DNA from: Prochlorococcus marinus XMU1405
GTDB lineage: Bacteria > Cyanobacteriota > Cyanobacteriia > PCC-6307 > Cyanobiaceae
Direction of reading: 5' to 3'
Length of the DNA stretch: 64,000 bases
NCBI RefSeq assembly: GCF_017696275.1
Contig: NZ_JAAORF010000001.1
Location: 344,078 to 408,077 of the forward strand
This document shows positions 35,842-45,015 of the stretch, one piece after another. The first letter of the stretch is position 1. Each line of letters begins with the position of its first letter. The position numbers were made by a program, and so were the translations under genes. A model generated the notes under the pieces. The model worked only from the letters and a program-made list of their open reading frames with translations, had not been told where the DNA came from and did no database searches.

Positions 35842-36234
35842 ATGAAAAATAAATTAACCTTTTTATTCGATGGTGGTTGTCCACTTTGTTTGAGAGAAAC
35901 AAATTTTCTTAAAAAAAGAGATACCTTAAATCAAATTGCATTCATAGACATTAATAGTAAGGATTATGATCAAAGTCTTTATAATGACATCTCATATTCA
36001 GAAGCTATGTCAAACCTGCATGGGATTATTGAAAATGGTGAAATTATTAGGGGACTAGATGTACTTGCATATTCTTATGAATTAGTTGGTTTAGGTTGGG
36101 TTTATTATCCCTTGAAGATTAAGCTCTTATCTCCATTATTGAGATTGGTTTACAGATATTGGGCAAAATATAGACTTCAAATTACAGGTAGATCCGATAT
36201 TGAAGAACTTTGTACCTCACGATGTGAACAATAA
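35842..36234 (+). CDS. DCC family (DUF393) thiol-disulfide oxidoreductase-like protein
   Basis: This 130-residue thioredoxin-like protein has the signature 'FLFDGGCPLCLRETNFLKKRD' with an N-terminal CxxC (GGCPLC). It also has 'AFIDINS', 'MHGIIENGE..RGLDV' style text and 'YYPLKIKLLSPLLRLVYRYWAKYR', the usual membrane-proximal C-terminal helix of the family. DCC proteins are thought to act on thiols; no substrate is proven. I chose ATG 35842 over TTG 35830. It is the first of four tightly packed genes leading to a photolyase-like protein. Confidence 0.82.
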   Translation: MKNKLTFLFDGGCPLCLRETNFLKKRDTLNQIAFIDINSKDYDQSLYNDISYSEAMSNLHGIIENGEIIRGLDVLAYSYELVGLGWVYYPLKIKLLSPLLRLVYRYWAKYRLQITGRSDIEELCTSRCEQ

Positions 36235-36236
36235 AT

Positions 36237-36473
36237 ATGGAAAGTATCGATATAGACAGAATAATAGAAATGTGTTGGGAAGATAGAACACCCTTTGAAG
36301 CTATCGAGTATCAATTTGGTTTAAAAGAGGAAGATGCGATAAAAATTATGCGTCAAAATCTTAAACCCAAATCTTTCAAAGTCTGGAGAAAGAGAGTTTC
36401 GGGAAGAAATACAAAACATATGTCCCTTAAAGATTCAACTAGATTTAAATCTACTCATAAAAGAAAATTATAA
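36237..36473 (+). CDS. TIGR03643 family protein
   Basis: This 78-residue basic protein has an opening helix-turn-helix-like segment 'IIEMCWEDRTPFEAIEYQFGLKEEDAIKIMRQNL' and a lysine/arginine-rich tail with 'WRKRVSGRNTKH'. It matches the uncharacterised TIGR03643 family. The arrangement suggests nucleic-acid binding, but this is inferred. It starts two bases after the DCC gene and ends three bases before the DUF2256 ORF. Confidence 0.8.
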   Translation: MESIDIDRIIEMCWEDRTPFEAIEYQFGLKEEDAIKIMRQNLKPKSFKVWRKRVSGRNTKHMSLKDSTRFKSTHKRKL

Positions 36474-36476
36474 ATT

Positions 36477-36608
36477 TTGAAAAATCTTTCTACTAAAACT
36501 TGTCCTGTTTGCAATAGGCCGTTTGAGTGGCGTAAAAAATGGAAAAACTGTTGGGATGATGTTATCTACTGTTCAAAAAGATGCAGTAACAGGAAGTCGC
36601 AAAGATGA
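36477..36608 (+). CDS. DUF2256 zinc-ribbon microprotein
   Basis: This 43-residue ORF was found by reading the sequence between two larger genes. It starts at TTG 36477 and its stop overlaps the photolyase-like ATG in the four-base ATGA at 36605-36608. It carries '[14 protein letters not shown]', then '[12 protein letters not shown]', so two CxxC/CxxxC pairs bind one zinc ion, the DUF2256 pattern. The overlap implies translational coupling to the photolyase-like gene. DUF2256 genes are often found beside this photolyase family. The role is unknown; it may be a nucleic-acid adaptor. Confidence 0.85.
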   Translation: MKNLSTKTCPVCNRPFEWRKKWKNCWDDVIYCSKRCSNRKSQR

Positions 36609-38095
36609 AACAAGTATCAATTATTTTCCCGAATCAACTTTTTAGAAAAAGCCCAATCTTAAAAATAAATTGTGAAGTTTTGCTTTTGGAAGACTCATTA
36701 TTTTTTGGAAATGATAAATTTCATAAGTTAATTAACCATAAAAATAAGTTAGTTTTTCATAGAGCATCTATGCTCGCTTATAAAAATTATTTAGAAATAT
36801 CTGGCTTTAAAGTTTTATATATCGAAAACAAGAATAATGTTTCTACAGTTGATTACTTATCGGAATTTATTAAAAATAAATATCAGGAAATAAATCTCAT
36901 TGAACCTCATGATTTTTTAATAATGAAGAGGATTAATAATTTTGTTGAAAGTAATAATTTAGCTTTAAATATTTTGCCTTCTCCTATGTTTATGAGCAGT
37001 GAAGATATAAAAGAGTTATTTGCATCAAATGCAAAAAAACCTCTTATGGGGAGATTTTATGAGAATCAAAGAAAGAGCCAAAAGATATTAGTTAATCCTG
37101 ATGATACACCTGAAGGTGGTAAATGGAGTTTCGATGAAATGAACAGAAAAAAATTACCAAAAAAAATAAATATACCTGATACACCTAAATTACAAAAAAA
37201 TAAATTTGTAGTTAATGCAGAAAGATCATTAGCCAATTTTGATATTGAGTTTATTGGAGAAAGTAATAACTTTTTATATCCAACTAATTTTGAAGAGGCA
37301 GATGAATGGTTAAATGATTTTTTTAAACATAGATTTTTCTTATTTGGAGATTATGAGGATGCTATTTCTAAAGAAAATTCTTTTTTATGGCATAGTTTAC
37401 TTTCTCCTCTTTTAAATAGCGGCTTATTAACCCCAGATGTAGTAGTAAATAAAGCATTACTTTTTGCAAAAAATAATAATGTTCCTATTAACTCTTTAGA
37501 GGGATTTATTCGTCAAATTATTGGATGGAGAGAATTTATTTGCCTAGTCTATAAAAAGTATGGAACAAAAATGCGAAATAGTAATTTTTGGAATTTTGAA
37601 GATAAGCCAATCCCAAAATCTTTTTATCAAGGAAATACAGGAATTGAACCAGTTGACGTTGTTATAAAAAATATTATTAAATTTGGTTATTGTCATCATA
37701 TTGAGCGGCTAATGATTGTTGGCAACTTTATGCTTCTATGTAGAATTCACCCCAACCAAGTTTATAAATGGTTTATGGAAATGTTTATTGATTCGTATGA
37801 TTGGGTTATGGTCCCAAATGTTTACGGAATGAGTCAGTTTAGTGATGGAGGTATCTTTTCAACAAAGCCATATATATCAAGCTCTAATTATGTAAAAAAA
37901 ATGTCTAATTTTAAAAATGGTCCATGGTGTGAAATATGGGATGGCTTATTTTGGAAATTTATTAAAGATAATGAAAGCTTTTTTAGAAAGCAATATCGTC
38001 TGGCAATGTTAACGAGAAATCTCGATAAAATGTCAGAGGGAAAATTAAATAATCACTTAAAAACGGCCGATAAATTTTTAAGAGATATTCAATAA
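36605..38095 (+). CDS. Photolyase-like protein (FeS-BCP / DPRP family) with reduced cysteine set
   Basis: This 496-residue cryptochrome/photolyase homologue of the prokaryotic (6-4) photolyase clade has the N-terminal antenna domain ('[10 protein letters not shown]', '[11 protein letters not shown]', '[13 protein letters not shown]') and the FAD domain ('[15 protein letters not shown]', '[14 protein letters not shown]', '[14 protein letters not shown]', '[17 protein letters not shown]', '[14 protein letters not shown]'). After that point, characterised members have a cysteine-rich [4Fe-4S] segment with a CxxC. Here that segment is shortened to about ten residues with a single Cys (PWCEIW). 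Light-driven repair of UV lesions is the likely role. Confidence 0.85.
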   Translation: MKQVSIIFPNQLFRKSPILKINCEVLLLEDSLFFGNDKFHKLINHKNKLVFHRASMLAYKNYLEISGFKVLYIENKNNVSTVDYLSEFIKNKYQEINLIEPHDFLIMKRINNFVESNNLALNILPSPMFMSSEDIKELFASNAKKPLMGRFYENQRKSQKILVNPDDTPEGGKWSFDEMNRKKLPKKINIPDTPKLQKNKFVVNAERSLANFDIEFIGESNNFLYPTNFEEADEWLNDFFKHRFFLFGDYEDAISKENSFLWHSLLSPLLNSGLLTPDVVVNKALLFAKNNNVPINSLEGFIRQIIGWREFICLVYKKYGTKMRNSNFWNFEDKPIPKSFYQGNTGIEPVDVVIKNIIKFGYCHHIERLMIVGNFMLLCRIHPNQVYKWFMEMFIDSYDWVMVPNVYGMSQFSDGGIFSTKPYISSSNYVKKMSNFKNGPWCEIWDGLFWKFIKDNESFFRKQYRLAMLTRNLDKMSEGKLNNHLKTADKFLRDIQ

Positions 38096-38200
38096 ATTAA
38101 GAGTAATAAACTACACTTGTCTTTGAAAAATTAAAAGAATATTATGTTAGGACGAAATATTAAGTACGGATGTTAATTTAGGAAAAATTAGATTTATCTA

Positions 38201-38380
38201 ATGGGAATTGGAACACTTTTTTTAAAAAGTAATTCGACGGGCATTATCACTTTTTCTGAATTAGATTGGATAACTACCCATCAATCTAATTTCACAAGGT
38301 TGGAGGAATCCATAGCAATTAAATTAGGAAGAATGCTTGATGCAGGATCTATCAATATTGGTTGCCGTTTGAAATCCTGA
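38201..38380 (+). CDS. 59-residue conserved-looking hypothetical protein
   Basis: This ATG ORF (MGIGTLFLKSNSTGIITFSELDW at the start, ending GCRLKS) has a balanced, protein-like composition: two short strands, then a helix 'FTRLEESIAIKLGRMLDAG'. It lies alone in the 498-base space between the photolyase-like gene and rsmB. No Shine-Dalgarno is obvious. The pattern resembles short picocyanobacterial genes of unknown function. Confidence 0.55.
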   Translation: MGIGTLFLKSNSTGIITFSELDWITTHQSNFTRLEESIAIKLGRMLDAGSINIGCRLKS

Positions 38381-38399
38381 TTAAGTTTTTATTTTACTT

Positions 38400-38543
38400 A
38401 TGAAGTATCAAGAAGAAAAAAAATTATTTTTTCGGGAAAGAATCCATTCTTTAAATATTTTTCTTTTTTTGGGATTTAATCTTTCACTTATTTCAATCTT
38501 AGGTTTTATTTGGTTGAATACTGCAATTAAAAAAGTAGTTTAA
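38400..38543 (+). CDS. 47-residue single-span membrane protein
   Basis: This ORF of 47 residues has a charged start (MKYQEEKKLFFRERIHS) followed by one hydrophobic helix (residues about 18-40, NIFLFLGFNLSLISILGFIWL) and a short basic end. A one-pass membrane topology is likely. It lies 19 bases after the 59-residue ORF and 50 bases before rsmB. No family is recognised. The rest of the intergenic space (38096-38200) shows no feature I can support. Confidence 0.45.
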   Translation: MKYQEEKKLFFRERIHSLNIFLFLGFNLSLISILGFIWLNTAIKKVV

Positions 38544-38593
38544 TTTTTTGAATTTTTTGTATATTAAAGTTATCTTTAATAATAAATTATATT

Positions 38594-39910
38594 TTGAGCA
38601 TAGGATATTTACAAAGAAAGGCAGCTTGGGAAATTTTATTAAAAGTTAGTTCTGGTGATTTTTCTGATCATGCTCTTGAAAAGGTTTTAAAAAATTATCA
38701 ATTTAATCCTCTTGATATAGCTTTTATTACGGAATTATCTTTTGGTTGCATAAGGTATAGAAAATTTCTTGATCTTTGGACGGATCATACATCAAAAATT
38801 ACTCATAAAAAGCAGCCTCCAAAGTTAAGATGGCTTCTCCATATAGGTTTATATCAACTATTGAAAATGGATAAAATTCCATTTCCTGCTGCTATTTCTA
38901 CCACTGTAGAAGTAGCCAAAAAAACAGATTTAAATGGTTTAGCGGGAACCGTAAATGCGATATTGAGAAATGCATCAAGAAAATTAGAACAAAAAATTTT
39001 TCCGGAATTATCTTCTGATAGAAAAGAAAGAATTTCATATCTTGAATCATTTCCATTATGGCTTGTCAAGGATCTTTATAAATGGGTCGGCAATAGCGAG
39101 GGTGAAAATATCATTAAGGCATTTAATAAAAAACCATCAATTGATTTGAGAATTAACCAATTAAAAACTAATTTAGATAACTTTTTGAAAGTACTTCATG
39201 AAAATAAAATTGATGCTGAAATTATTAAAGATTTACATAATGGAATTACTTTAAAATCTAATCCAAGATCAATAAAAAATTTACCAGGATATAGTGATGG
39301 ACTTTGGACAATTCAGGATAGATCGTCTCAGTGGATAGCACCTCTATTAAATCCAAAAGAAGGTGAAAAGATTTTAGATGCTTGTGCAGCTCCAGGAAGT
39401 AAGTCTACCCACTTAGCAGAATTAACAAATGATAGTGCTGATATCATTGCCGTAGATAGATCAGCAAAAAGATTGAAAATACTCCAATCAAATTTAGAAA
39501 GGTTAAATTTGAAATCTGTTAATACCATTCAGGCTGATGCTACGAGTTTGATTGAATTAAATCCTAAGTTTATATCTTATTTTGATAAGATTTTATTAGA
39601 TGCTCCATGCTCAGGCATTGGAACTCTTTCCAGGAATCCAGATTCTAGATGGTCTTTAAGTAAAGAAAAAATAAAATCTTTAACTTTATTACAGGAAAAA
39701 CTTTTGGAGAGTGTTTTTCCTCTTTTGAAAAAAGATGGCACTTTAGTTTATTCAACTTGTACTATTTGTCCCGATGAAAATAATCTATTAATTGAACGAT
39801 TTATTGAAAAAAATAAAACTTTAAAATTGGTTAGCCAAAAGCAAATTTTACCTAGATTGGATTATCCTGGTGATGGATTTTATTCTGCAATAATTTCTTA
39901 TAAATCTTAA
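38594..39910 (+). CDS. rsmB: 16S rRNA (cytosine-5)-methyltransferase RsmB
   Basis: This enzyme methylates C967 of 16S rRNA. The 438 residues contain an N-terminal NusB-like RNA-binding domain (about 1-130, 'ERKAAWEILL' type), then the SAM domain with 'DACAAPGSKSTHLAEL', 'DAPCSGIGTLSRNPDSRW' and 'YSTCTICPDENN', giving both cysteines required for catalysis and release. The start is TTG 38594. It converges with the penicillin-binding protein gene. Confidence 0.93.
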   Translation: MSIGYLQRKAAWEILLKVSSGDFSDHALEKVLKNYQFNPLDIAFITELSFGCIRYRKFLDLWTDHTSKITHKKQPPKLRWLLHIGLYQLLKMDKIPFPAAISTTVEVAKKTDLNGLAGTVNAILRNASRKLEQKIFPELSSDRKERISYLESFPLWLVKDLYKWVGNSEGENIIKAFNKKPSIDLRINQLKTNLDNFLKVLHENKIDAEIIKDLHNGITLKSNPRSIKNLPGYSDGLWTIQDRSSQWIAPLLNPKEGEKILDACAAPGSKSTHLAELTNDSADIIAVDRSAKRLKILQSNLERLNLKSVNTIQADATSLIELNPKFISYFDKILLDAPCSGIGTLSRNPDSRWSLSKEKIKSLTLLQEKLLESVFPLLKKDGTLVYSTCTICPDENNLLIERFIEKNKTLKLVSQKQILPRLDYPGDGFYSAIISYKS

Positions 39911-39919
39911 AAATATAAT

Positions 39920-41698
39920 TTATTTTTTAATTCGAATTTTATAAATTTCAGATATGAACTTTTTCCATAAATAAGCTGCATTGCCACTAGATAATTCAGA
40001 TTCCTTGTTATCGTCGTAACCTATCCAGATCCCTGTTGTAAGGTTATCAATGGAACCAATAAACCAGAGATCTTTATTTCCATCAGATGTTCCTGTTTTC
40101 CCATAAATTTTCTTTCCTTTTATAGAGGCTGCTTTCGAAGTGCCTTCTTTTACAGATTTTTCAAGAAGTTTATTTATTTTCTTGTTTATTTTTAAATCTA
40201 GTATTTTCTTGGAAATAGATTTGTATTCCCAAATAGGTTGTTTTTTAAATGATTCTATTTTTTCTATGATTTTAGGGCTTTGAATCTTCCCATTATTGTT
40301 TATTGCAGAATATGCATTTGTGATGTTTAAAAGATTGTCTCCGTAGGAGCCAATAGCTAATGATGGGAATTCCTCAAACTCTTGCTTATAACCTAGTCCA
40401 AATGAATTCGCTAAATTAATAATATTTATTAAGCCAATTTTTTTTGTTATTGATATTGGAACGATATTTGATGAACTTTTAAATGATTCAATCAAAGATA
40501 TTGAACCTCTATAGTCTTCTGAAAAATTTTTTGGGCAATAACTTTCCCAGCATATTGGTAAGTCTTCAAATTTATCACTTAATTTAATTCCTTCTATTAA
40601 TGCAGCAGCATAAGGGATTATTTTAAAAGTAGATCCTAAAGGTCTTACAGATGATATTACTCTATTGTATTCATTAATTGATGGATTTTTGCTGGTTATC
40701 ATTGTTCTGATTAGTCCTGTGTTTGATTCGATAGATAACAGAGCAAATTCAAGTTCTTTAGGTCCAGCATATCTTGATATTTTTTGTCCTCTGATTTGCC
40801 AATCTTTGTTGATAGAAGATTTAATTTTTAAAAACTTATAATCATTTTTACTTCCAACTCTTTTATCTGTTTCCTGAAGAATAAAGTTTATTAGTAATTT
40901 ATCATCTAAAAAATTATCAGCTGTTTGATAATTTAATTTTATTTTTTCTTTAATAGCCTTATTCTTATTTGCAAGAGAAATATAACCATCAACATACATT
41001 GATTCAAGAACTTTATTTCTATTTTTAATAGCTAGTTCTAAATTTTGATAAGGTGAATAAATTGATGGGGCTGGAGCTAATCCTGTAATTAATGCGATCT
41101 CTGATAATGTCAACTCTTCTATAAATTTTCCAAAATAAACTTGTGCAGCTTCGTTTACCCCGTATGCTCCTGATCCTAAATAAATATTATTTAAATATAA
41201 TTTTAAAATTTGATTTTTGTCATATCTAAATTCAAGTATGAGTGATATAAATATTTCTTTTATTTTTCTTTGAAAACTTAAATCATTATTTAGAAAAAGT
41301 AATCTAGCAACTTGTTGTGTAATCGTACTTCCTCCCTCTTTAACATAACCACTTCTAATATTTTGAATAAGGGCACGTGAAATACTTTTTACATCTATTC
41401 CATTATGTTTATAAAATCTTTTATCCTCAGAAGATATAAAAGAATGTTTAAGAAAAAATGGGATTTTATGATAACTATTATCTATTTCAAATTTGCTGCT
41501 TAATTTGCTTAGTATCTTATTATCAGCAGATGTTATTACATAAGAATATTTGGTTTCCCGAGACTTTTTATTTTTATAAACGTCAAATTTTAACGTACTA
41601 AATATTAGACTAAAAAAATAAAAAGATATTCCAGAAAAAATTAATATTGGAATTATTAAAACAAAAGATTTGAATTTAATCTTTTGCACCTTAAGCAA
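39920..41698 (-). CDS. Class A penicillin-binding protein (transglycosylase/transpeptidase)
   Basis: This bifunctional peptidoglycan synthase is anchored by one N-terminal membrane helix (about residues 10-32). The glycosyltransferase (GT51) domain shows 'SSEDKRFYKHNGID' and 'EGGSTITQQVARLLFL'. The transpeptidase domain shows 'RPLGSTFKIIPY' (S-x-x-K), 'SSSNIVP' (S-x-N) and 'GKTGTSDGNKD' (KTG). At 592 residues it is a compact PBP1a type. TTG 41698 overlaps chlG by eight bases; GTG 41689 is another possible start. Confidence 0.92.
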   Translation of the reverse strand: MLKVQKIKFKSFVLIIPILIFSGISFYFFSLIFSTLKFDVYKNKKSRETKYSYVITSADNKILSKLSSKFEIDNSYHKIPFFLKHSFISSEDKRFYKHNGIDVKSISRALIQNIRSGYVKEGGSTITQQVARLLFLNNDLSFQRKIKEIFISLILEFRYDKNQILKLYLNNIYLGSGAYGVNEAAQVYFGKFIEELTLSEIALITGLAPAPSIYSPYQNLELAIKNRNKVLESMYVDGYISLANKNKAIKEKIKLNYQTADNFLDDKLLINFILQETDKRVGSKNDYKFLKIKSSINKDWQIRGQKISRYAGPKELEFALLSIESNTGLIRTMITSKNPSINEYNRVISSVRPLGSTFKIIPYAAALIEGIKLSDKFEDLPICWESYCPKNFSEDYRGSISLIESFKSSSNIVPISITKKIGLINIINLANSFGLGYKQEFEEFPSLAIGSYGDNLLNITNAYSAINNNGKIQSPKIIEKIESFKKQPIWEYKSISKKILDLKINKKINKLLEKSVKEGTSKAASIKGKKIYGKTGTSDGNKDLWFIGSIDNLTTGIWIGYDDNKESELSSGNAAYLWKKFISEIYKIRIKK

Positions 41699-42638
41699 CT
41701 AAAAAACTATGTCCTATCGCTAAAGCTGTAACTAACATTCCAGTTATAAGGAATGGTTGGGCACTTGCTTGATATTTGACATCAAACTTTAGAGGATCTC
41801 TTAGTAACCACATATCTTGAAATGTAATTTGTGGAATAACCAATAAAACCAAAATTACAGAGGCTAAATGTTGACCAATAATGACTAATACTACAACCAT
41901 TGCTAATTGAAAAATGTCAATCAGTCCTGCACTAATTCTACTTGCATTTTTAATTCCAAATACTACGGGTAGAGAATTTAAGCCTAGCTTTGAGTCTCCT
42001 TCAACACTTTTGAAATCATTAATAACAGCAATTCCAAGTCCTGAAAGGCTATAAGCAAGTGTTAGTAATGCCGTCACGATAGTTAATTTACCAAACAAGG
42101 CTTGTCCTGCCCACCAAGGTAAAGCTATATAAGATGCTCCTAATGCATAATTTCCAAGCCAACCATTCTGTTTTAATTTAAGTGGTGGAGCAGAATATAT
42201 ATAACTAACAAAGGAACCTCCTAATGCCAAAAGTAAGACGGAAGGAAAGCTGTGCTTAGCATATAAATCTAATAGAAAAGCAACTATTAAGCCCGCTATA
42301 AGTAATACCCAGATTTGTATTTTTACATCTTTAATTGAAATTTTCCCAGAAGGAATTGGTCTATTAGGTTCATTAATTGCATCAATTTCTTTATCAAAAA
42401 AATCATTTATGGTTTGTGTATAACCAGCCAGAAGCGGTCCACTCATCAACATACATGCTAATGAAGCTAGAACATTACTAAATGTCCATTCAAAATTCCC
42501 ACTTGCAGCTGCTCCACAAATAACTCCCCATATCAAAGGGATCCACGTTATGGGTTTCATTAACTGTATACGGAGTTTCCATATACTTGATGTTTCAGAG
42601 GCACCCTTAATTCCTAATAATTGTTTTGGATCATTCAC
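41691..42638 (-). CDS. chlG: Chlorophyll synthase
   Basis: ChlG is an integral membrane UbiA-family prenyltransferase that esterifies (divinyl) chlorophyllide with phytyl or geranylgeranyl diphosphate. The 315 residues include 'NDFFDKEIDAINEPNRPIPSGKIS' (aspartate-rich prenyl-diphosphate motif, about residue 115) and 'IAVINDFKSVEGDSKLGLNSLPVVFG' (second Asp motif), with about eight or nine spans. In Prochlorococcus the product is divinyl chlorophyll a. It overlaps the PBP gene and follows the DUF2862 gene. Confidence 0.95.
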   Translation of the reverse strand: MNDPKQLLGIKGASETSSIWKLRIQLMKPITWIPLIWGVICGAAASGNFEWTFSNVLASLACMLMSGPLLAGYTQTINDFFDKEIDAINEPNRPIPSGKISIKDVKIQIWVLLIAGLIVAFLLDLYAKHSFPSVLLLALGGSFVSYIYSAPPLKLKQNGWLGNYALGASYIALPWWAGQALFGKLTIVTALLTLAYSLSGLGIAVINDFKSVEGDSKLGLNSLPVVFGIKNASRISAGLIDIFQLAMVVVLVIIGQHLASVILVLLVIPQITFQDMWLLRDPLKFDVKYQASAQPFLITGMLVTALAIGHSFLVA

Positions 42639-42646
42639 TTTACTCT

Positions 42647-42871
42647 TTAACCTTTCTCAATTTCTTCTGGGAAAAACCAATTTTGCTCACCATTCTGTAA
42701 TTTCGCCGTGATGCCAATACTTCTGCCGTCTGTCATTTTATAGCCTGTTATTACTGCTTTAGGATTCGAGGATATTTGATCGATTAATTTATCTGGTAGT
42801 CTATCTTTTACTTTGTTAATGTTAATTTTGATTTTACTACCGATTTTGGGTAATAATTTTGTTTCAGCCAT
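42647..42871 (-). CDS. DUF2862 small protein
   Basis: This 74-residue soluble cyanobacterial protein shows 'GSKIKININKVKDRLPDKLIDQI' and 'GYKMTDGRSIGITAKLQNGEQNWFFPEEI', the pattern of DUF2862 (an SH3-like beta-barrel predicted, function unknown). It lies eight bases ahead of chlG on the same strand, so it could be linked to chlorophyll metabolism by operon. The divergent hisF starts 60 bases away. Confidence 0.82.
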   Translation of the reverse strand: MAETKLLPKIGSKIKININKVKDRLPDKLIDQISSNPKAVITGYKMTDGRSIGITAKLQNGEQNWFFPEEIEKG

Positions 42872-42930
42872 AAGAGGTAAAATGGAATCTATTATGCAAG
42901 ATTAACAGCATTTGGACAATTTTTACTAAA

Positions 42931-43701
42931 ATGGTAGCTCTTCGTTTAATTCCTTGTTTAGATGTCGCTCATGGCAGAGTGGTTAAAGGTGTAAATTTTG
43001 TTAACTTGAGAGACTCAGGCGATCCTGTTGAATTGGCTTGTAGATATTCTGATGAGGGCGCAGATGAATTAGTATTCTTAGATATTAGAGCTAGTGTAGA
43101 AAATAGAAATACATTAGTTGAACTAGTCTCTAGGACCGCAAAATCAGTAAAAATCCCATTTACAGTAGGTGGAGGAATAGATTCTGTTTCTTCAATAAAT
43201 GATCTTTTAAGAGCTGGAGCGGACAAAGTGAGTTTGAATTCTTCTGCGGTTAGAAATCCAGATTTAATTTCTAAAAGTTCTAGAGAATTTGGTAATCAAT
43301 GTATCGTGATAGCAATTGATGCTAAAAGAAAAGTTAATAAGACTGATGAATGGGAGGTATATGTAAAAGGAGGGAGAGAAAATACTGGAATAGATGTATT
43401 AAGTTGGGCAAAAAAAGTTGAGGAGTTAGGCGCAGGAGAAATTTTGCTTACTTCAATGGATGGTGATGGCACGCAGAATGGATATGATTTACATCTGACT
43501 GAATCTGTTGCCAATATTGTTAACATTCCAGTGATTGCTTCTGGAGGAGCAGGTTGTTTAGAAGATATCTACGATGTTTTCAATGAAGGCAGGGCATCTG
43601 CGGCACTTTTGGCATCATTACTTCATGATAAGAAACTTTCTTTAAGAGAAATAAAGACTTTCCTCCTCGAAAAAAAACTTCCAATTAGACCATATGAATA
43701 A
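42931..43701 (+). CDS. hisF: Imidazole glycerol phosphate synthase, cyclase subunit
   Basis: HisF makes imidazole glycerol phosphate and AICAR from PRFAR with ammonia from HisH. The 256 residues show the catalytic Asp in '[19 protein letters not shown]', phosphate loops 'TVGGGIDSV' and '[13 protein letters not shown]', 'VIAIDAKRK' (second catalytic Asp), and '[17 protein letters not shown]'. Length is standard. No other his gene is nearby, as usual in this group. Confidence 0.96.
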   Translation: MVALRLIPCLDVAHGRVVKGVNFVNLRDSGDPVELACRYSDEGADELVFLDIRASVENRNTLVELVSRTAKSVKIPFTVGGGIDSVSSINDLLRAGADKVSLNSSAVRNPDLISKSSREFGNQCIVIAIDAKRKVNKTDEWEVYVKGGRENTGIDVLSWAKKVEELGAGEILLTSMDGDGTQNGYDLHLTESVANIVNIPVIASGGAGCLEDIYDVFNEGRASAALLASLLHDKKLSLREIKTFLLEKKLPIRPYE

Positions 43702-43747
43702 AAAATTTAATTTAATCCCAAAAAATAAATAAGTTTAAAACTTAAAA

Positions 43748-44449
43748 ATGAAATTCACAAAAACTATCGAAGTTAAAAATATATTTAATAAAATTTCTTA
43801 TAAATATGACTTTTTAAATAATCTATTTAGTTTTGGGCTTCAAAGATTATGGAAAAGGAAATTAGTTAATTTATTGGAACCTCTAGATGGTGAAGATTGG
43901 GCTGATTTATGCTGCGGAACTGGAGATTTAGCATTCTTAATTTCTGAGAGAGTAAGTCCAAGGGGTTCAATTACTGGGATTGACAGTGCTGAGAATATCC
44001 TAAATATTGCAAAGAAAAAATCAGAGCTTAAGAAAAATAAATTTATTCAGTGGGAAATTAAAGATGTATTAGAAATTAATGATTATTCAAAAAGTTTTGA
44101 TGGGATTTGCATGTCATATGGACTAAGAAACTTGAATAATGTTGAAGAAGGAATAAAAAAAGTTTTTGATCTTTTGAAGGATAAGGGAAGGGCAGGATTT
44201 CTTGATTTTAATCACTCAACAAGAAATTCTTTATCTAATATTTTTCAGAAAATTTATTTGAGATTAATTGTAGTAACAATTTCACGGCTTTTTAGTTTAG
44301 GTCCAGAGTACGCGTATATTGAAAAAAGTATTAGTAATTTTCCAAAGAAAAATGAGCTCATAAATATTGCTAAGGAAGTTGGATTTAAAAAAGCTGAATA
44401 TAGGACTATTTTGGGGGGGCAAATGGGAATACTAATTTTAACTAAATAA
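43748..44449 (+). CDS. menG: Demethylphylloquinone/demethylmenaquinone methyltransferase
   Basis: This UbiE/MenG family C-methyltransferase makes the last step of phylloquinone synthesis, the A1 electron carrier of photosystem I. The 233 residues have 'FNKISYKYDFLNNLFSFGLQRLWKR', the SAM loop 'WADLCCGTGDLAFLI', 'CMSYGLRNLNNVEEGIKKVF' and 'RTILGGQMGILI', all family marks. It follows hisF after 46 bases. Confidence 0.92.
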   Translation: MKFTKTIEVKNIFNKISYKYDFLNNLFSFGLQRLWKRKLVNLLEPLDGEDWADLCCGTGDLAFLISERVSPRGSITGIDSAENILNIAKKKSELKKNKFIQWEIKDVLEINDYSKSFDGICMSYGLRNLNNVEEGIKKVFDLLKDKGRAGFLDFNHSTRNSLSNIFQKIYLRLIVVTISRLFSLGPEYAYIEKSISNFPKKNELINIAKEVGFKKAEYRTILGGQMGILILTK

Positions 44450-44454
44450 AGAAT

Positions 44455-44985
44455 TTAGTTATTTTTTTTTCTCCAACAAAAAGAACACTTACCCCATCTT
44501 TTGATTTCGCCCTCAGGAGTTGGGGAATTACAGAGAGTACAAATGCACATATTATTTTGATGGATTCTGCTTGGATGCTTTGCCCAGACTATCTTTGCAT
44601 TAGTAGCTTTAATATTTTTATTTTTAATTTCGTAATTTTGTATTATTTTTATTTCATTCAAAGTTATTCCAATTTTCTCTATTCTCTCTTTTAATTTATG
44701 CTTGTTATAAATTAAAGCTTGGCGCCACTGTGGATGATTTACTGCAATAGTAAGTATTTTTTTTTCAATATTTAATGGTTTGCATTCTTGAAATAGTTCC
44801 AAACCGATTAAGTTCTTCCAGTTTTCGTTGATTTTAGAAAGTTTATCTAAGTCTCCCCATGATTTTTTGAAATTATCAAGACAACTTTTTAACGGAAGTG
44901 GATCCCTTCTATTCAATATTGGCAAATACTTGTTGTCCAATTTGTAAAATTTACTTATTAAGACTAAAGTTAAACTAATCTTCAA
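44455..44985 (-). CDS. DUF721 (DciA-like) protein with C-terminal zinc ribbon
   Basis: This 176-residue protein combines a DUF721 domain (about residues 40-120, with 'WKNLIGLELFQECKPLNIEKKILTIAVNHPQWRQALIYNK') and a C-terminal treble-clef-like module 'CTLCNSPTPEGEIKRWGKCSFCWRK', where two CxxC pairs should bind zinc. Bacterial DciA proteins of this class help load the replicative helicase. The start (TTG 44985) is only 30 bases from the divergent birA start, so the two share a promoter region. A later start is possible. Confidence 0.75.
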   Translation of the reverse strand: MKISLTLVLISKFYKLDNKYLPILNRRDPLPLKSCLDNFKKSWGDLDKLSKINENWKNLIGLELFQECKPLNIEKKILTIAVNHPQWRQALIYNKHKLKERIEKIGITLNEIKIIQNYEIKNKNIKATNAKIVWAKHPSRIHQNNMCICTLCNSPTPEGEIKRWGKCSFCWRKKNN

Positions 44986-45015
44986 AAAGATGCTTGTTGT
45001 TTTAATAAAGAATTT

